In this document: in pieces, positions 17,301 to 26,137 of the stretch | Position numbering within the stretch: the first letter of the stretch is position 1 | How the letters are laid out: every line of letters starts with the position of its first letter | Origin: Novosphingobium sp. G106 | GTDB lineage: Bacteria; Pseudomonadota; Alphaproteobacteria; Sphingomonadales; Sphingomonadaceae | Length of the DNA stretch: 64,000 nt | Assembly: GCF_019075875.1 (NCBI RefSeq) | Contig: NZ_JAHOOZ010000001.1 | Location: 4,840,001-4,904,000, forward strand | Direction of reading: 5' to 3' | Notes under the pieces: generated by a model | Told to the model about the DNA's origin: nothing | Seen by the model: the letters and a program-made list of their open reading frames with translations, nothing else | The model's database searches: none | Program-made: the position numbers and the translations under genes

Positions 17301-19244
17301 TCAGAACTTCACGCGGACGCCGGCATAGGCGCCGGTGCCGGGCGTCGCATAGCTGAAGACTTCCTCGTAGTTCTCGTCGAACAGGTTCTCGACGCGGCCG
17401 AACAGCGTCACGTTGTCGGTCAGCCTGTATTCGGCGTTGAGATTGACCAGGGCATAGTCCTTGAGCGTCACGTTGACCGGCACGAAGCTCGGATCGGTGA
17501 AGGCGACATCCTGCTGCTTGCCGTTGTAGCGTACCGTGACCGTTCCCGAGAACCGCTCGTCCGCGCTCGACCAGGTGGCGTTGAAGCTGCCGATATGCTT
17601 GGCCCGGCGCACTTCGACCGCGCCGTTCTCCTTGGCGTCGAGATAGGTATAGGCGGCGTCGATCCGCAGCTGAGGGAATGGCCGGGCGGCGAAGGTCACT
17701 TCGACGCCTTGCTGCTTCGACTTGGTCGTGCGGTTGCTCGGCGTGGCGGTGAAGTTCGGCGGCGGGAAGGTGGTGAAGATCTCGTCCGTCAGCCGGTCGT
17801 TGAAATAGGTCGCGCCGAGCGTCGCCACGTCGCCCAGCTTCTGCTCGATCCCGGCTTCCCAGCCCTCCGACTTCTCGGGCTTGAGGTTGGGGTTGCCAAT
17901 ATATTGGCCATTGACGAAACCGAAGAGCTCGAAATAGCCGGGGTTCTTGATCCCGGTGCCATAGGCCGCGTGGACCCGCGTGCCGGTGGGGAAGGCATAG
18001 CTTCCTTGCACGCGCCAGGTCGTCGTGTCGGCGAAGCGGTTGTTCCAGTCCTGGCGGATCGAGGCGCCGAGCGAGGCCGTGTCGTTGACGGTCAGCTCGT
18101 ACTGGCCGACGAGGCCGATGTTGGTGGTGCTGCGCCGGCCCGTGAACGGGTCGAAAGGCGAGCCTGTCGACGGCGTGTTGTTCTGGAATTCCTCGCGCTC
18201 TGCATCGAGCGCGGCGGTCAGCTTGTGGACGACGCCTTCATCGCCGAAGCGCAGGCTCGATTCATAGGATCCCTTGTAGCGCCGGCCGTTGCTGCCGGTG
18301 TCGCGCACCGGGCCGGTATAGCCCTTGCGCGTGACGTCGACGTACTGGCCCGACAACGCATTGGTCCAGCGCCCGTCGAGCGCGGTGAGTTCGGCGCGGA
18401 GCAGCGCGTAGATGCTCGACTTGGTCGCACGCACGCCCGGGCTGTCGATGATGAAGCCGAACAGCGGGCTGGCCGGATTATCGTCGGGCAGGTCGATGTC
18501 GTAGTCGGTCCAGCTGTAGCGGGCGACGCCGGTCAGCTTGAAGTTCGGCGCCGGCGACCAGGTCAGCTTGGTGTTGATGCCGGCCGTTTCCGAACCGACG
18601 TCCCGCTTGCCGTTCCGCGCGACGGGCGTGCCATCGGTGCGGTAATAGCCGCCCGAGACGACGTAATCGAGCGTGTCGTTCGCGCCGGCGTAGCGCGCCG
18701 CGCCGTCGAAGGTGCCGAAGGTGCCGCCCTCTGCGCGGGCGGTGAAACCGGGCGCTTCCCTGCCGGTCAGCGTGATGTAATGGATCACGCCGCCGATCGC
18801 GTCCGAGCCGTAGAGCGAGCTTTGCTGGCCGCGCAGCACTTCGATGCGCACGGCGGGATCGGCGATCATGCCGTTGAGGTCGAATTCGCCGTTGAACGGA
18901 TCGGATGCCTCGATCCCGTCGATCAGCATCAGCGTGTGGTTGGCCTCACTGCCGCGCAGGCGGACCTGGGTGAGACCGCCGATTGCACGGCTGACCGCGA
19001 CGCCGGGTACGTCGCGCAGCACGTCGGAAACGACGCGCGTCTGGCGGGCGTCGATCGCGGCGTCGTCGAGCACCGTGACCGAGGCGCCGAGCTTGTCGAT
19101 CGGGATGCCTTCGCCCGAGCGCGAGGCAGTGACGACGATGGTCTCGCCGGCTTCGTTGGTGGCCGACTGGTCGGGATTGGTCGCCGCGAATGCGGGCGTG
19201 GCCGCGCTCAGTGCGAGCAGCGAGAGATACTTGGTCTTCATCAT
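17301..19244 (-). CDS. btuB: TonB-dependent cobalamin receptor BtuB
   Basis: A 647-residue outer-membrane receptor. It has a signal peptide (residues 1-20, ending TPAFA), a TonB-box-like ETIVVTASRS, a plug domain (about 35-150, SDVLRDVPGVAVSR, QVRLRGSEANHTLMLIDGIE) and a 22-stranded barrel ending in aromatic F (GAYAGVRVKF). Length and plug sequence fit BtuB, and a cobalamin riboswitch lies upstream on the same strand, which settles the substrate as a corrinoid. ATG 19244 starts the signal peptide. No btuCDF genes are next to it in this window. Confidence 0.93.
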   Translation of the reverse strand: MMKTKYLSLLALSAATPAFAATNPDQSATNEAGETIVVTASRSGEGIPIDKLGASVTVLDDAAIDARQTRVVSDVLRDVPGVAVSRAIGGLTQVRLRGSEANHTLMLIDGIEASDPFNGEFDLNGMIADPAVRIEVLRGQQSSLYGSDAIGGVIHYITLTGREAPGFTARAEGGTFGTFDGAARYAGANDTLDYVVSGGYYRTDGTPVARNGKRDVGSETAGINTKLTWSPAPNFKLTGVARYSWTDYDIDLPDDNPASPLFGFIIDSPGVRATKSSIYALLRAELTALDGRWTNALSGQYVDVTRKGYTGPVRDTGSNGRRYKGSYESSLRFGDEGVVHKLTAALDAEREEFQNNTPSTGSPFDPFTGRRSTTNIGLVGQYELTVNDTASLGASIRQDWNNRFADTTTWRVQGSYAFPTGTRVHAAYGTGIKNPGYFELFGFVNGQYIGNPNLKPEKSEGWEAGIEQKLGDVATLGATYFNDRLTDEIFTTFPPPNFTATPSNRTTKSKQQGVEVTFAARPFPQLRIDAAYTYLDAKENGAVEVRRAKHIGSFNATWSSADERFSGTVTVRYNGKQQDVAFTDPSFVPVNVTLKDYALVNLNAEYRLTDNVTLFGRVENLFDENYEEVFSYATPGTGAYAGVRVKF

Positions 19245-19442
19245 GGGCTTTGGCCCCCCTGTATGCGCGAGCGTGGCGGGGGACTGCCGGGGCGCAATCG
19301 CCATCGGCCGACGTGTCGGCTGCGGACTGGCGCTTTCATGCCCGCGACCAACGCACCGAAGCGGACCCCGCCGCTTGGTTCGTCGCTCAGACGGAGATAC
19401 CGTGCCGTGGCCAATCCCTGGGCCAAGGCAAGAGCGACCAGT

Positions 19443-19650
19443 GCGCCGGCCGGTCTCCTGGCTTGCGGGTTACGGCACGATGCACGACCTTCCCAGGCGC
19501 TGCCGTTTCGGCTCGGCCCAGTGGCGGCTCCTTCCTCCAAGGAGCCCTGTGCATCGCGCTATCCGCTTACAGTTGCAGGGACAGCCTCGGCTTTGGCGGG
19601 TAAATCCCGCCTACCGTGTTCCCGGATTAAGCCCCTTGCGGGGCACCGGC
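19443..19650 (-). promoter_or_regulatory. Cobalamin riboswitch upstream of btuB
   Basis: Read on the minus strand, the leader begins GGTGCCCCGCAAGGGGCTTAATC..., contains the core CCTGCAACTGTAAGCGG, then CACTGG, GCCTGGGAAGG, CCGTAACCC and the B12 box GCAAGCCAGGAGACCGGCC, all in the order of the adenosylcobalamin aptamer. About 200 bases separate the B12 box from the btuB start. The whole stretch 19245-19845 between btuB and the P450 gene is otherwise non-coding and holds this aptamer, its expression platform and the two promoters. Expected effect: high cobalamin represses btuB. Confidence 0.93.
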
Positions 19651-19845
19651 GCGATCTTTTCGGCCTTGGGAAAACCGGCTGGCCGGGGCGCGGCTTAGGC
19701 GCAATGGGCGCCTATGCCAATCCCCGGCAGCTTCGGCGTTGCTCTCCGGGAGAGCAGAGCCACTGCCGCCGTGGCAATGTCCGGGCGCTTTACCTCCCGA
19801 CATGCCTGCCGCATCCTTCTGGGCAAAACAGAGAGAGGGACTGTG

Positions 19846-21063
19846 ATGCTGAAGGGCGCCGAGCTCGATCTGCCCTATCTGACGATGGAGGAGGACGCCT
19901 TCGCCGTCGATCCCTTCCCGCATTTCGATCGCGCACGGGCGCAGCATCCCTGGCTGGCACGTTGGACGCTGGGCTATGTCGTCACCGACTACAAGGCGAT
20001 GCGCGACCTGTTCGCCCAGGAAGGGCGGATGCGGATGATGTATGACGATATCGTCGCGATCATGGACGCCAAGGGCACGCCCTGGGGTGATTTCCGGCAG
20101 CGGCACATGCTCTCGATGGAAGGGGCGACGCACAAGCGCGTGCGCGACGTGCTGGCGCCGTCGTTCACCCCGCGCCAGGCGAACCAGCATCGTCCGCTGA
20201 TGCAGCAGACGATCAACGAACTGCTCGATGAATGGGCACCCCGGCGCGCCTTCGATTTCGAGGAGTTCGCTTCCTATTTCCCGATTACCGTGATGTGCCG
20301 GCTGATCGGCGCCTCGCCTTCGGTGATCCCGGGGCTGCGTTCGGCGATGGAGGCCATCGGGCTTTCCACGTCGATGGACAAGCGCTGGCTGCCGGCGATG
20401 CAGGAAGGCGTCGTCACGATGGAGCGCTTCACCGACGACCTTATCGCCCAGCGCCGGGCCAATCCGCGTGACGGCGAGGAGCCGGACCTGCTCGACCTGC
20501 TGCTCCGCACCACGGCTGACGGTGGCCTAACCGACCGCGAGCTCGGCGATATCCTGATCTTCCTCTTCGTCGCGGGCTACGACACCTCGAAGAACATGCT
20601 GACCTTGACGATGCGGCTGCTGATCGACCGGCCCGAAGTCTATCGCCGCTGCGCCGAAGATCATGCCTTTGCGCGCAGCGTCGTCGAGGAGAGCTTTCGC
20701 TACGGTTCCACCACTTCGAACCAGCGCGTGCTCAACGAGGACATCGCATACCGCGACATAGTGCTGGAGAAGGACGCGATCGTCTGGTTCCCGCTGAGCA
20801 TCGCGACGCACGATCAGCGCTATGCCGACCGTGCCGACAGCTTCGATCCGGAGCGCGAGCAGAAGAGCCCGCATATCGGTTTCGGCCTCGGCGCGCATAT
20901 CTGCCTTGGCCAGTACATCGCCCGCGCGCAGATCCACGAAGGTCTGCACCTGATCGCGCAGCGCTTGGTCAATCCGCGCTCGCCCGGGCCTGAGGGCTAC
21001 CGGCCGTTCCCCGGCACCTGGGGGCTGCGCGGCCTGCCGATCGCATTCGATCTGCCCGATTGA
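19846..21063 (+). CDS. Cytochrome P450
   Basis: A 405-residue soluble bacterial P450. I-helix oxygen-activation motif AGYDTSKN (about 245), E-x-x-R in EESFR (about 287) and haem loop FGLGAHICLGQ with the thiolate Cys near 354 are all present. ATG 19846 is preceded by GAGAGGGA and gives the usual N-terminus; the longer upstream frame lies in the leader region. The next gene, 51 bases on, is a phytanoyl-CoA-dioxygenase-like protein, so the two may oxidise the same hydrophobic substrate in sequence. It needs a ferredoxin and reductase that are not encoded here. Confidence 0.92.
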   Translation: MLKGAELDLPYLTMEEDAFAVDPFPHFDRARAQHPWLARWTLGYVVTDYKAMRDLFAQEGRMRMMYDDIVAIMDAKGTPWGDFRQRHMLSMEGATHKRVRDVLAPSFTPRQANQHRPLMQQTINELLDEWAPRRAFDFEEFASYFPITVMCRLIGASPSVIPGLRSAMEAIGLSTSMDKRWLPAMQEGVVTMERFTDDLIAQRRANPRDGEEPDLLDLLLRTTADGGLTDRELGDILIFLFVAGYDTSKNMLTLTMRLLIDRPEVYRRCAEDHAFARSVVEESFRYGSTTSNQRVLNEDIAYRDIVLEKDAIVWFPLSIATHDQRYADRADSFDPEREQKSPHIGFGLGAHICLGQYIARAQIHEGLHLIAQRLVNPRSPGPEGYRPFPGTWGLRGLPIAFDLPD

Positions 21064-21114
21064 ATATAAACCAAGCGTTTGCTACATGTCTGTCGAAAGC
21101 ATCGTGGAGAGGAC

Positions 21115-22062
21115 ATGATCGACGTCGCCGAGCTCACCGACAGCACCAATCTGATCGGGAATCCGCAAGCGCTGCGCCAGCGCTATCTCGATGACGGCGT
21201 GGTCTTCCTGCGCGGGGTGATCGATCCCGAACTGATGGCCTGGGGCCGCGAAAAGTACCGCGAGGCGCTGACCGCCGAGGGGCTGATCGATCCCGCGATC
21301 GAGGCGCCGGTCTGGACCGGCAAGAAGACCGATACCTGGCGCCCTTGCGACGCGATCGGTACGACTGTCTGGCACGAGGTAGTCAAGCAGCCGCTGCTCA
21401 ACGAGGTCATGCGCGACATCTTTGCCGACGATCCCGTGTGGATACCCATCGCCGCGCACCGTTCGGGCCTGCCGACGGGGCCAGTTGAGGAAGGGCAGGA
21501 TATCTTCGCCGGCCGTCACCAGGACGGGTTCTACAACGAGGGCATGCTGTTCACGATCTGCTGGATGCCGGTGCGCGACGTGGCGATGGACCGTGGCAGC
21601 TTCGCGGTGGCGCCGGGCACGCATCACCGCGGCAGCCTGCACGACACTTCGCTGCCGGGCAACGCGATCCCGCGCGAGGCGATCGCCGAAGACGCCTGGC
21701 GCTCCGCGAGCTTCCGTGTCGGCGACGTGCTGATCTTCAATTATCTGACCGCACATACCGCGCTGCCCAATCCCTCGGACGAAATCCGCATGTCGCTCGA
21801 CGTCCGCGCGATCCCGGCCTCGGCGCCGCAGCCGGTGATCGGGTCGGTGGACAGGGTCGAAGGTAGGGACGTCACGATCCGTACGGAGGATGAAGGGCTC
21901 GTCACGGTCCATCTCAGCGAGGAGACGCTGATCCGCGACATGAACCCATGGCCGCGCATTCCGCTGGGTGAGGTGGAGAAGATCGCCTATCCGGGCGCGC
22001 ATGTCATGGCGATGGCGCGGACCGATCGCAGCGTCACCGTGCTGCGGCGCAATTTCTATTGA
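21115..22062 (+). CDS. Phytanoyl-CoA dioxygenase (PhyH) family protein
   Basis: A 315-residue non-haem Fe(II)/2-oxoglutarate dioxygenase of the PhyH family. The jelly-roll ligands are visible: H-x-D in GRHQDGF (about residues 134-136), distal His in NYLTAHTALPN (about 213), and the 2-oxoglutarate-binding Arg in SDEIRMSLDVR. Family members hydroxylate acyl-CoAs or other hydrophobic molecules. ATG 21115 follows GGAGAGG at good spacing. It is probably co-transcribed with the P450 gene. Confidence 0.85.
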   Translation: MIDVAELTDSTNLIGNPQALRQRYLDDGVVFLRGVIDPELMAWGREKYREALTAEGLIDPAIEAPVWTGKKTDTWRPCDAIGTTVWHEVVKQPLLNEVMRDIFADDPVWIPIAAHRSGLPTGPVEEGQDIFAGRHQDGFYNEGMLFTICWMPVRDVAMDRGSFAVAPGTHHRGSLHDTSLPGNAIPREAIAEDAWRSASFRVGDVLIFNYLTAHTALPNPSDEIRMSLDVRAIPASAPQPVIGSVDRVEGRDVTIRTEDEGLVTVHLSEETLIRDMNPWPRIPLGEVEKIAYPGAHVMAMARTDRSVTVLRRNFY

Positions 22063-22114
22063 GCAGCAAGTTTCGGTAAGATTCCGTTTACCATGTTTCC
22101 CTAGCTAAGTGCTT

Positions 22115-22381
22115 ATGGAAATGCCCGAAACGATCGCCCAGCCCCCCGCAACGTCGACCCCGGCGGCCAAGCCGTCCGAGACGCCGCCGTGGCAGCAGGA
22201 TCGGTCCGAGCCGCTGTCCGTGCTTACCGCGACTGCTCGGCTGGAGCGCCCGGCAGAGGTCGTGCACTGGGGGGTCGTTGCGCTAACCGTGCTTACGGCG
22301 ATGGGAGTGCTGATCGGCAGCTATGGCGGCGGCAGGTCGCAGCCGCGCGAATTGCTGCCCGTCGTGGTCTACGCGCGCTAG
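22115..22381 (+). CDS. Small single-span membrane protein, unknown
   Basis: An 88-residue protein not assigned to a family. The N-terminal two thirds are Pro/Ala/Thr-rich and hydrophilic, and residues about 61-82 (WGVVALTVLTAMGVLIGS) form one transmembrane helix near the C-terminus. An imperfect inverted repeat follows its stop. Coding status is moderately supported by codon usage like its neighbours and the clean hydrophobic segment. Alternative starts are GTG 22109 and ATG 22121. Confidence 0.5.
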   Translation: MEMPETIAQPPATSTPAAKPSETPPWQQDRSEPLSVLTATARLERPAEVVHWGVVALTVLTAMGVLIGSYGGGRSQPRELLPVVVYAR

Positions 22382-22395
22382 ATTCTTTTTTGGCC

Positions 22396-22439
22396 GCGAT
22401 TTCCGAGCCGCCAGATGATTCCATCTGGCTCGAAATCGC
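22396..22439. repeat. Imperfect inverted repeat between convergent genes
   Basis: GCGATTTCCGAGCCGCCAGATG and its near reverse complement CATCTGGCTCGAAATCGC close on a four-base loop, with two bulged bases. It lies between the stops of two convergent small genes. No T-tract follows on either strand (the TTTTTT at 22385-22391 precedes it), so it would not be a classical terminator, though it could end transcripts from both sides. Confidence 0.6.
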
Positions 22440-22440
22440 T

Positions 22441-22638
22441 CTAGCTCAGCGCGCCGGCGAGCTTGGCGGCCTCGCGTTTTGCGGCTTCGTCACGCGTCTT
22501 CATTGCGGCGTCGGCCAGGGTCTGCCAGGCGATCTGCGCGGCGAGAAACTTTTCGCGCTCGTTGACGAGCTTCGCCGCGGCGGCCGCGGTGCCGCATTTT
22601 GCCGCCTGCTCGACGTAGAAGCTTACCGGCTGCGACAT
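22441..22638 (-). CDS. Small alanine-rich hypothetical protein
   Basis: A 65-residue acidic/basic alpha-helical protein with many Ala, Lys and Glu (KLVNEREKFLAAQIAWQTLA). No membrane segment or known motif. A GGAG lies about 13 bases before the ATG. It is 38 bases downstream of infA on the same strand and may be co-transcribed with it. The call rests on its good start context and helical composition; function unknown. Confidence 0.55.
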   Translation of the reverse strand: MSQPVSFYVEQAAKCGTAAAAAKLVNEREKFLAAQIAWQTLADAAMKTRDEAAKREAAKLAGALS

Positions 22639-22676
22639 CCTGCGTTCTCCATCGGGGCCGCATCACGCGGCCGCAT

Positions 22677-22934
22677 TCAGCGTCGGCGCTGGCCCGCCGG
22701 GCCGCCGGGACCGCCGATCTTCTCACGATAGACGATCCGGCCCTTGGTCAGATCGTAGGGGGTCATCTCGACGCGCACACGGTCGCCGACGATCGACTTG
22801 ATGCGGAACTTGCGCATCTTGCCGGCGGTATAGGCGATGATGCGGTGGTCGTTCTCCAGCAGGACGCCGAAACGTCCGTCGGGAAGGATTTCGTCGATTT
22901 GCCCGTCAAGGGTGAGAAGTTCTTCTTTGGCCAT
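22677..22934 (-). CDS. infA: Translation initiation factor IF-1
   Basis: An 85-residue OB-fold protein that binds the ribosomal A site during initiation. [44 protein letters not shown] and [19 protein letters not shown] match the IF-1 core. After the core the protein carries a Gly/Pro/Arg tail ([12 protein letters not shown]), so it is longer than the typical 72 residues; the sphingomonad relatives I remember also have such tails. ATG 22934 is the only start that gives the family N-terminus. Confidence 0.95.
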   Translation of the reverse strand: MAKEELLTLDGQIDEILPDGRFGVLLENDHRIIAYTAGKMRKFRIKSIVGDRVRVEMTPYDLTKGRIVYREKIGGPGGPAGQRRR

Positions 22935-23126
22935 TCGGTATAGGGTCTCGAATATGAGTGCTGCCGCGCGACCCGGTGCCGGCGGCGGAGCATGGAAGCG
23001 TGAAAAGGAACGGTAGGCGCACGGCCGAGTCCCGTCGCATGCGACGATTGCAAGGTCGAAATAGGGCGATCCGGCCAGATTACAATTGTTATTCGCGTTC
23101 CGTCGCACTCGTGAGAGTACGGAGCA

Positions 23127-24491
23127 TCATTCCGGTTCGATCGGAACCGGCCCGCCGGTACCCATGTATTCCGCCAGGATACGGTGGAAATGGGCGACGG
23201 TCAGCTCCTCTATCGGATTGGGCCGGGCACCGACGAAGCCGCGCGATTTCATGCCCTGCTGGACGGCCTCCATGTTGCCGAAGTCCTGAGCCAGGATCAG
23301 GCGCCACTTCTCCTCGGTTGGATCGGGCTCGTGCACCCACTGGGTCTTCGGCTCCTGGCCTTCCGGGAAGCGCTCGAGCACGCAGACTTCGAACACGCAA
23401 CTGCCTGGATCGTCGCCATGCGGCCGCGCGCGATAGCACAGCGCGGTGGTCAGGCTGGGCAGGACGATGGCGTTGGGAAAGATGTGCCAGTCGATGCCCA
23501 GCGTCGCCAGCCGCTCCGGCGCGACTTCGGGCCAGACCACGCCGCGTGCCGCGTCGTCGGCCTTGGCCGAAGCGAGCAGGTGGTGACCGACCTCCTCGAT
23601 CGTGGAGCCTTCGGGCAGCTCGTCGACGAGGCGCTCGGCGGCCTTGACGAACGTCTCCGTCGTCGTCGCGCGCAGCGTGTCCCACAGCCCCTGGAGGTCC
23701 TCAGCGACGGCCACGCGCGGGTCGAGCCCGACTTTGGCGCGGGCCGAGGCGAGCCCGCCCATCTTCTCGCCGCCGCTGCTGCGCGGCGCGGTCGGCCCGT
23801 GCCAGGCGTGCTTGCCCTCGGCCCGGCACCACCAGTTCATCGGCTGCTCGGTGCGCGAAAGCTGAGGGTGCGATGCATGGACGTGATAGCTCTCGTTGAA
23901 CGCGCCCAGCGCGGCTTTCCAGTTGCACGGAAAGTGCAGCCACTGGCGCCAGGCAAAGCGCATCCTGTCGAGCTCGAAGGCCGCGAACATCTCGTTCACC
24001 GGGCCGAGGAAGTCGCTCAGCGGCTCGGCATCGGGATCCATGTTGATCCAGACCCAGCCGCCGGCGGTGTCGACGCGGACTTTCTTGAGCGCGATGTTGT
24101 CGTCGGTCAGCGCCGTGCCCCAGTCCTCGCGGTCGAGCGCGAAGGTATTGCGACCCTCGATGTTCCACGACCAGCCGTGGAACGGGCAATAGAACTGGTT
24201 GGTGTGTCCGCACCCCTTGGTCAGGCGACGGCCGCGGTGCTGGCAGACGTTGTAATAGGCGGAAATCGTATCGGGTGCGGTGCGCACGACGATGATCGAT
24301 TCGTCCATGATGTCGTAGGTGGCATAATCGCCGACCTTCGGGATTTCCTCGACCCTGCAGGTCGTCTGCCAGACCTTGCCCCAGAGCTTGTCGCTCTCGG
24401 CCCGCGCATAGTCGCGCGAGACGAAGCATTCGATCGGGATGACCACCGGTTTCTCGGTCACGGCGGCTGGCGGCGATGTCATCTCGTTCAT
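23127..24491 (-). CDS. Rieske-type ring-hydroxylating oxygenase, alpha subunit
   Basis: A 454-residue oxygenase. The Rieske [2Fe-2S] ligands are C-x-H in NVCQHRGRR (about 82-84) and C-x2-H in YCPFHGWSW (about 102-105). The mononuclear iron histidines are in NESYHVHASHP (about 205-213). Such enzymes hydroxylate or demethylate aromatic or alicyclic compounds with electrons from a ferredoxin/reductase, neither of which is nearby. It lies just downstream (40 bases) of an SMP-30-like gene on the same strand, so they are probably one operon, controlled by the divergent TetR. Confidence 0.9.
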   Translation of the reverse strand: MNEMTSPPAAVTEKPVVIPIECFVSRDYARAESDKLWGKVWQTTCRVEEIPKVGDYATYDIMDESIIVVRTAPDTISAYYNVCQHRGRRLTKGCGHTNQFYCPFHGWSWNIEGRNTFALDREDWGTALTDDNIALKKVRVDTAGGWVWINMDPDAEPLSDFLGPVNEMFAAFELDRMRFAWRQWLHFPCNWKAALGAFNESYHVHASHPQLSRTEQPMNWWCRAEGKHAWHGPTAPRSSGGEKMGGLASARAKVGLDPRVAVAEDLQGLWDTLRATTTETFVKAAERLVDELPEGSTIEEVGHHLLASAKADDAARGVVWPEVAPERLATLGIDWHIFPNAIVLPSLTTALCYRARPHGDDPGSCVFEVCVLERFPEGQEPKTQWVHEPDPTEEKWRLILAQDFGNMEAVQQGMKSRGFVGARPNPIEELTVAHFHRILAEYMGTGGPVPIEPE

Positions 24492-24531
24492 GGGGTTCTC
24501 CCTCCCGGAGCTTGATCTATCCCGGCTTGAA

Positions 24532-25425
24532 CTATCTTAGCTTGAACCGTGCCGGCGCGATGGGCAGGCCGGGCACTTCCGACCTGCCGCGATAGAGCAC
24601 CGATCGCTGTTCGGTCGGCATGATGCCGTCCTTGAGCCCGTCTCCACCGTCGGCGGGCACGGCGGTCAGGTAATAGTCGCACATGTCGGCGCCGCCGAAG
24701 CGGATCTGGGTGATCGCGCCCGCCGGAGTCTCGACGGGGTCGAGCGGCGTGCCGTCGCGGCGGATGCGGGTCAGTGCGCTCGAGCGGAAACCGGTGATCC
24801 AGAGGTTGTCCTCGGCATCGAGCGCCATGCCGTCGCAGTCTTCCTTGTCGATCAGCTTGCGGCGGTTCGACAACTCGTGGTTGGCATTCACGTCGAAGAC
24901 GAAGGGCGAGACGAAGGTGTTGTTGTAATAGAGCTCTTTGCCGTCGGCGCTGAGCATGATGCCGTTGGCGAAACCGACTTCGGCCGCGGCCACCAGCACC
25001 TCGCCGTCAGCCTTGATCCGATAGATGGTGGCGGGGCGCGTCTCTTTCCCTTGCGCGATCATCTCGATGTCGACCGTGCCGCAATAGATCCCGCCGGTGC
25101 CGTCGGGGATCATTTCATTGATGCCGTTGATCGGCGCGCCGGCGATCTCGCTGACCAGCCAACCCGACTGGCCGGTGTCGGGATTGTTCCACATGATCCC
25201 GCCCTGGCCCGAGGACAGCACGCAGCCGTCCTCGTTCATCATCACGCCGCCGGTCCACATCCGGTCCGGGTTAAGCGTCGCGACCCTGGTGCCGTCTGGC
25301 TTCACCCCGTGGATGCCGCCGGCGATCACGTCACTGTACCAGATCACGTCGCGGGCATAGTCGACAGCCAGCCCTTCGAGGTAGAGCCCCTTGGCGATCC
25401 CGACGAATTCCCCGACTTGCGGCAT
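24532..25425 (-). CDS. SMP-30/gluconolactonase-family hydrolase
   Basis: A 297-residue beta-propeller of the SMP-30 family, distinct in sequence from the one at 1606-2529. Metal-ligand regions: LEGLAVDYARDVIWYSD, NGINEMIPDGTGGIYCG and DCDGMALDAEDNLWITG. It probably hydrolyses a lactone or ester arising from the Rieske reaction. It is the first gene of a minus-strand unit with the Rieske gene, divergent from TetR, and a 21-bp dyad lies just upstream. Confidence 0.85.
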   Translation of the reverse strand: MPQVGEFVGIAKGLYLEGLAVDYARDVIWYSDVIAGGIHGVKPDGTRVATLNPDRMWTGGVMMNEDGCVLSSGQGGIMWNNPDTGQSGWLVSEIAGAPINGINEMIPDGTGGIYCGTVDIEMIAQGKETRPATIYRIKADGEVLVAAAEVGFANGIMLSADGKELYYNNTFVSPFVFDVNANHELSNRRKLIDKEDCDGMALDAEDNLWITGFRSSALTRIRRDGTPLDPVETPAGAITQIRFGGADMCDYYLTAVPADGGDGLKDGIMPTEQRSVLYRGRSEVPGLPIAPARFKLR

Positions 25426-25441
25426 AACACTCTCCAGCCTC

Positions 25442-25462
25442 TTGTGATCTTGTTCGTCACAA
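25442..25462. promoter_or_regulatory. Candidate TetR operator
   Basis: TTGTGA (25442-25447) and TCACAA (25457-25462) form a dyad with nine-base spacing, 17 bases before the SMP-30 start and about 90 bases before the divergent TetR gene. Location and symmetry suit a repressor that controls both directions. No footprint-level evidence. Confidence 0.45.
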
Positions 25463-25549
25463 TGTTAGCCATGTCCTGGCGAGTCAAGTCGCCGGGCTTT
25501 ACCCAGTCTGGCATGGGCGGTAGGCAGGCTCCAACAGGGAAATGACTTG

Positions 25550-26137
25550 ATGGACGCGCAGACCACTACCACCCGCCGCATGGGGCCGGCCGGATCGGCT
25601 AACTGGTTGGCCATGCTCGACGGTGCGGAGGATATCCTGCGCGAGGAAGGCTATGCCGCGCTGACCTCGCGCGCGGTGGCCGAGCGGATCGGCGTCAAGC
25701 AGCGGCTGGTCTATTACTATTTCGCAACGATGGACGACCTGATCGTCGAGACGTTCCGCCGCCTTTCGGTGCGCGAGCTCGAGCGGATGCGGCAGATCGC
25801 CGCGACGCCGAGGCCGCTGCACGAGCTGTGGGACGTGCTGATCACGACCACCGACGCGCGGCTGATCACCGAATTCACCGCGCTCGCCAATCGCAGCGAG
25901 GGGCTGCGCGTCGAAGTGATCGCCTTCATCGAGCAATCGCGTGCCATCCAGGTCGAGGCCCTGACCGCTGCGCTGAAAGCCAAGGGTCGTGATACGGCGA
26001 TCGCGCCCATCGGCCTGGTACTGCTGGCGACGAGCGCGGCGCTGTCGCTGACTCGCGAGGCGGAACTGGGCGTGACCGCGGGCCATGTCGAACTGGCCGG
26101 CGCGATCGGCGCCTTCCTGCGCGAGGTCGAGGACTAG
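25550..26137 (+). CDS. TetR-family transcriptional regulator
   Basis: A 195-residue TetR regulator. The helix-turn-helix is at about 28-65 (GYAALTSRAVAERIGVKQ, then LVYYYFATMDDLI). The C-terminal ligand domain is helical. It is divergent from the SMP-30/Rieske unit and convergent on the SDR gene, with which it shares the CTAG stop overlap, so local control is likely. ATG 25550 follows an AGGGAAATG-like SD region. Confidence 0.9.
   Translation: MDAQTTTTRRMGPAGSANWLAMLDGAEDILREEGYAALTSRAVAERIGVKQRLVYYYFATMDDLIVETFRRLSVRELERMRQIAATPRPLHELWDVLITTTDARLITEFTALANRSEGLRVEVIAFIEQSRAIQVEALTAALKAKGRDTAIAPIGLVLLATSAALSLTREAELGVTAGHVELAGAIGAFLREVED

Noticed and set aside
19241..19540. A 99-residue frame in the btuB leader
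   Set aside because: It begins inside the riboswitch aptamer and ends at the btuB start; no Shine-Dalgarno or family support, though a leader peptide cannot be wholly excluded.
17205..20045. A very long open frame on the plus strand opposite btuB
   Set aside because: It covers the antisense of btuB and the riboswitch leader; its sequence is Arg/Ala/Gly-rich shadow coding typical of high-GC DNA and has no family pattern.
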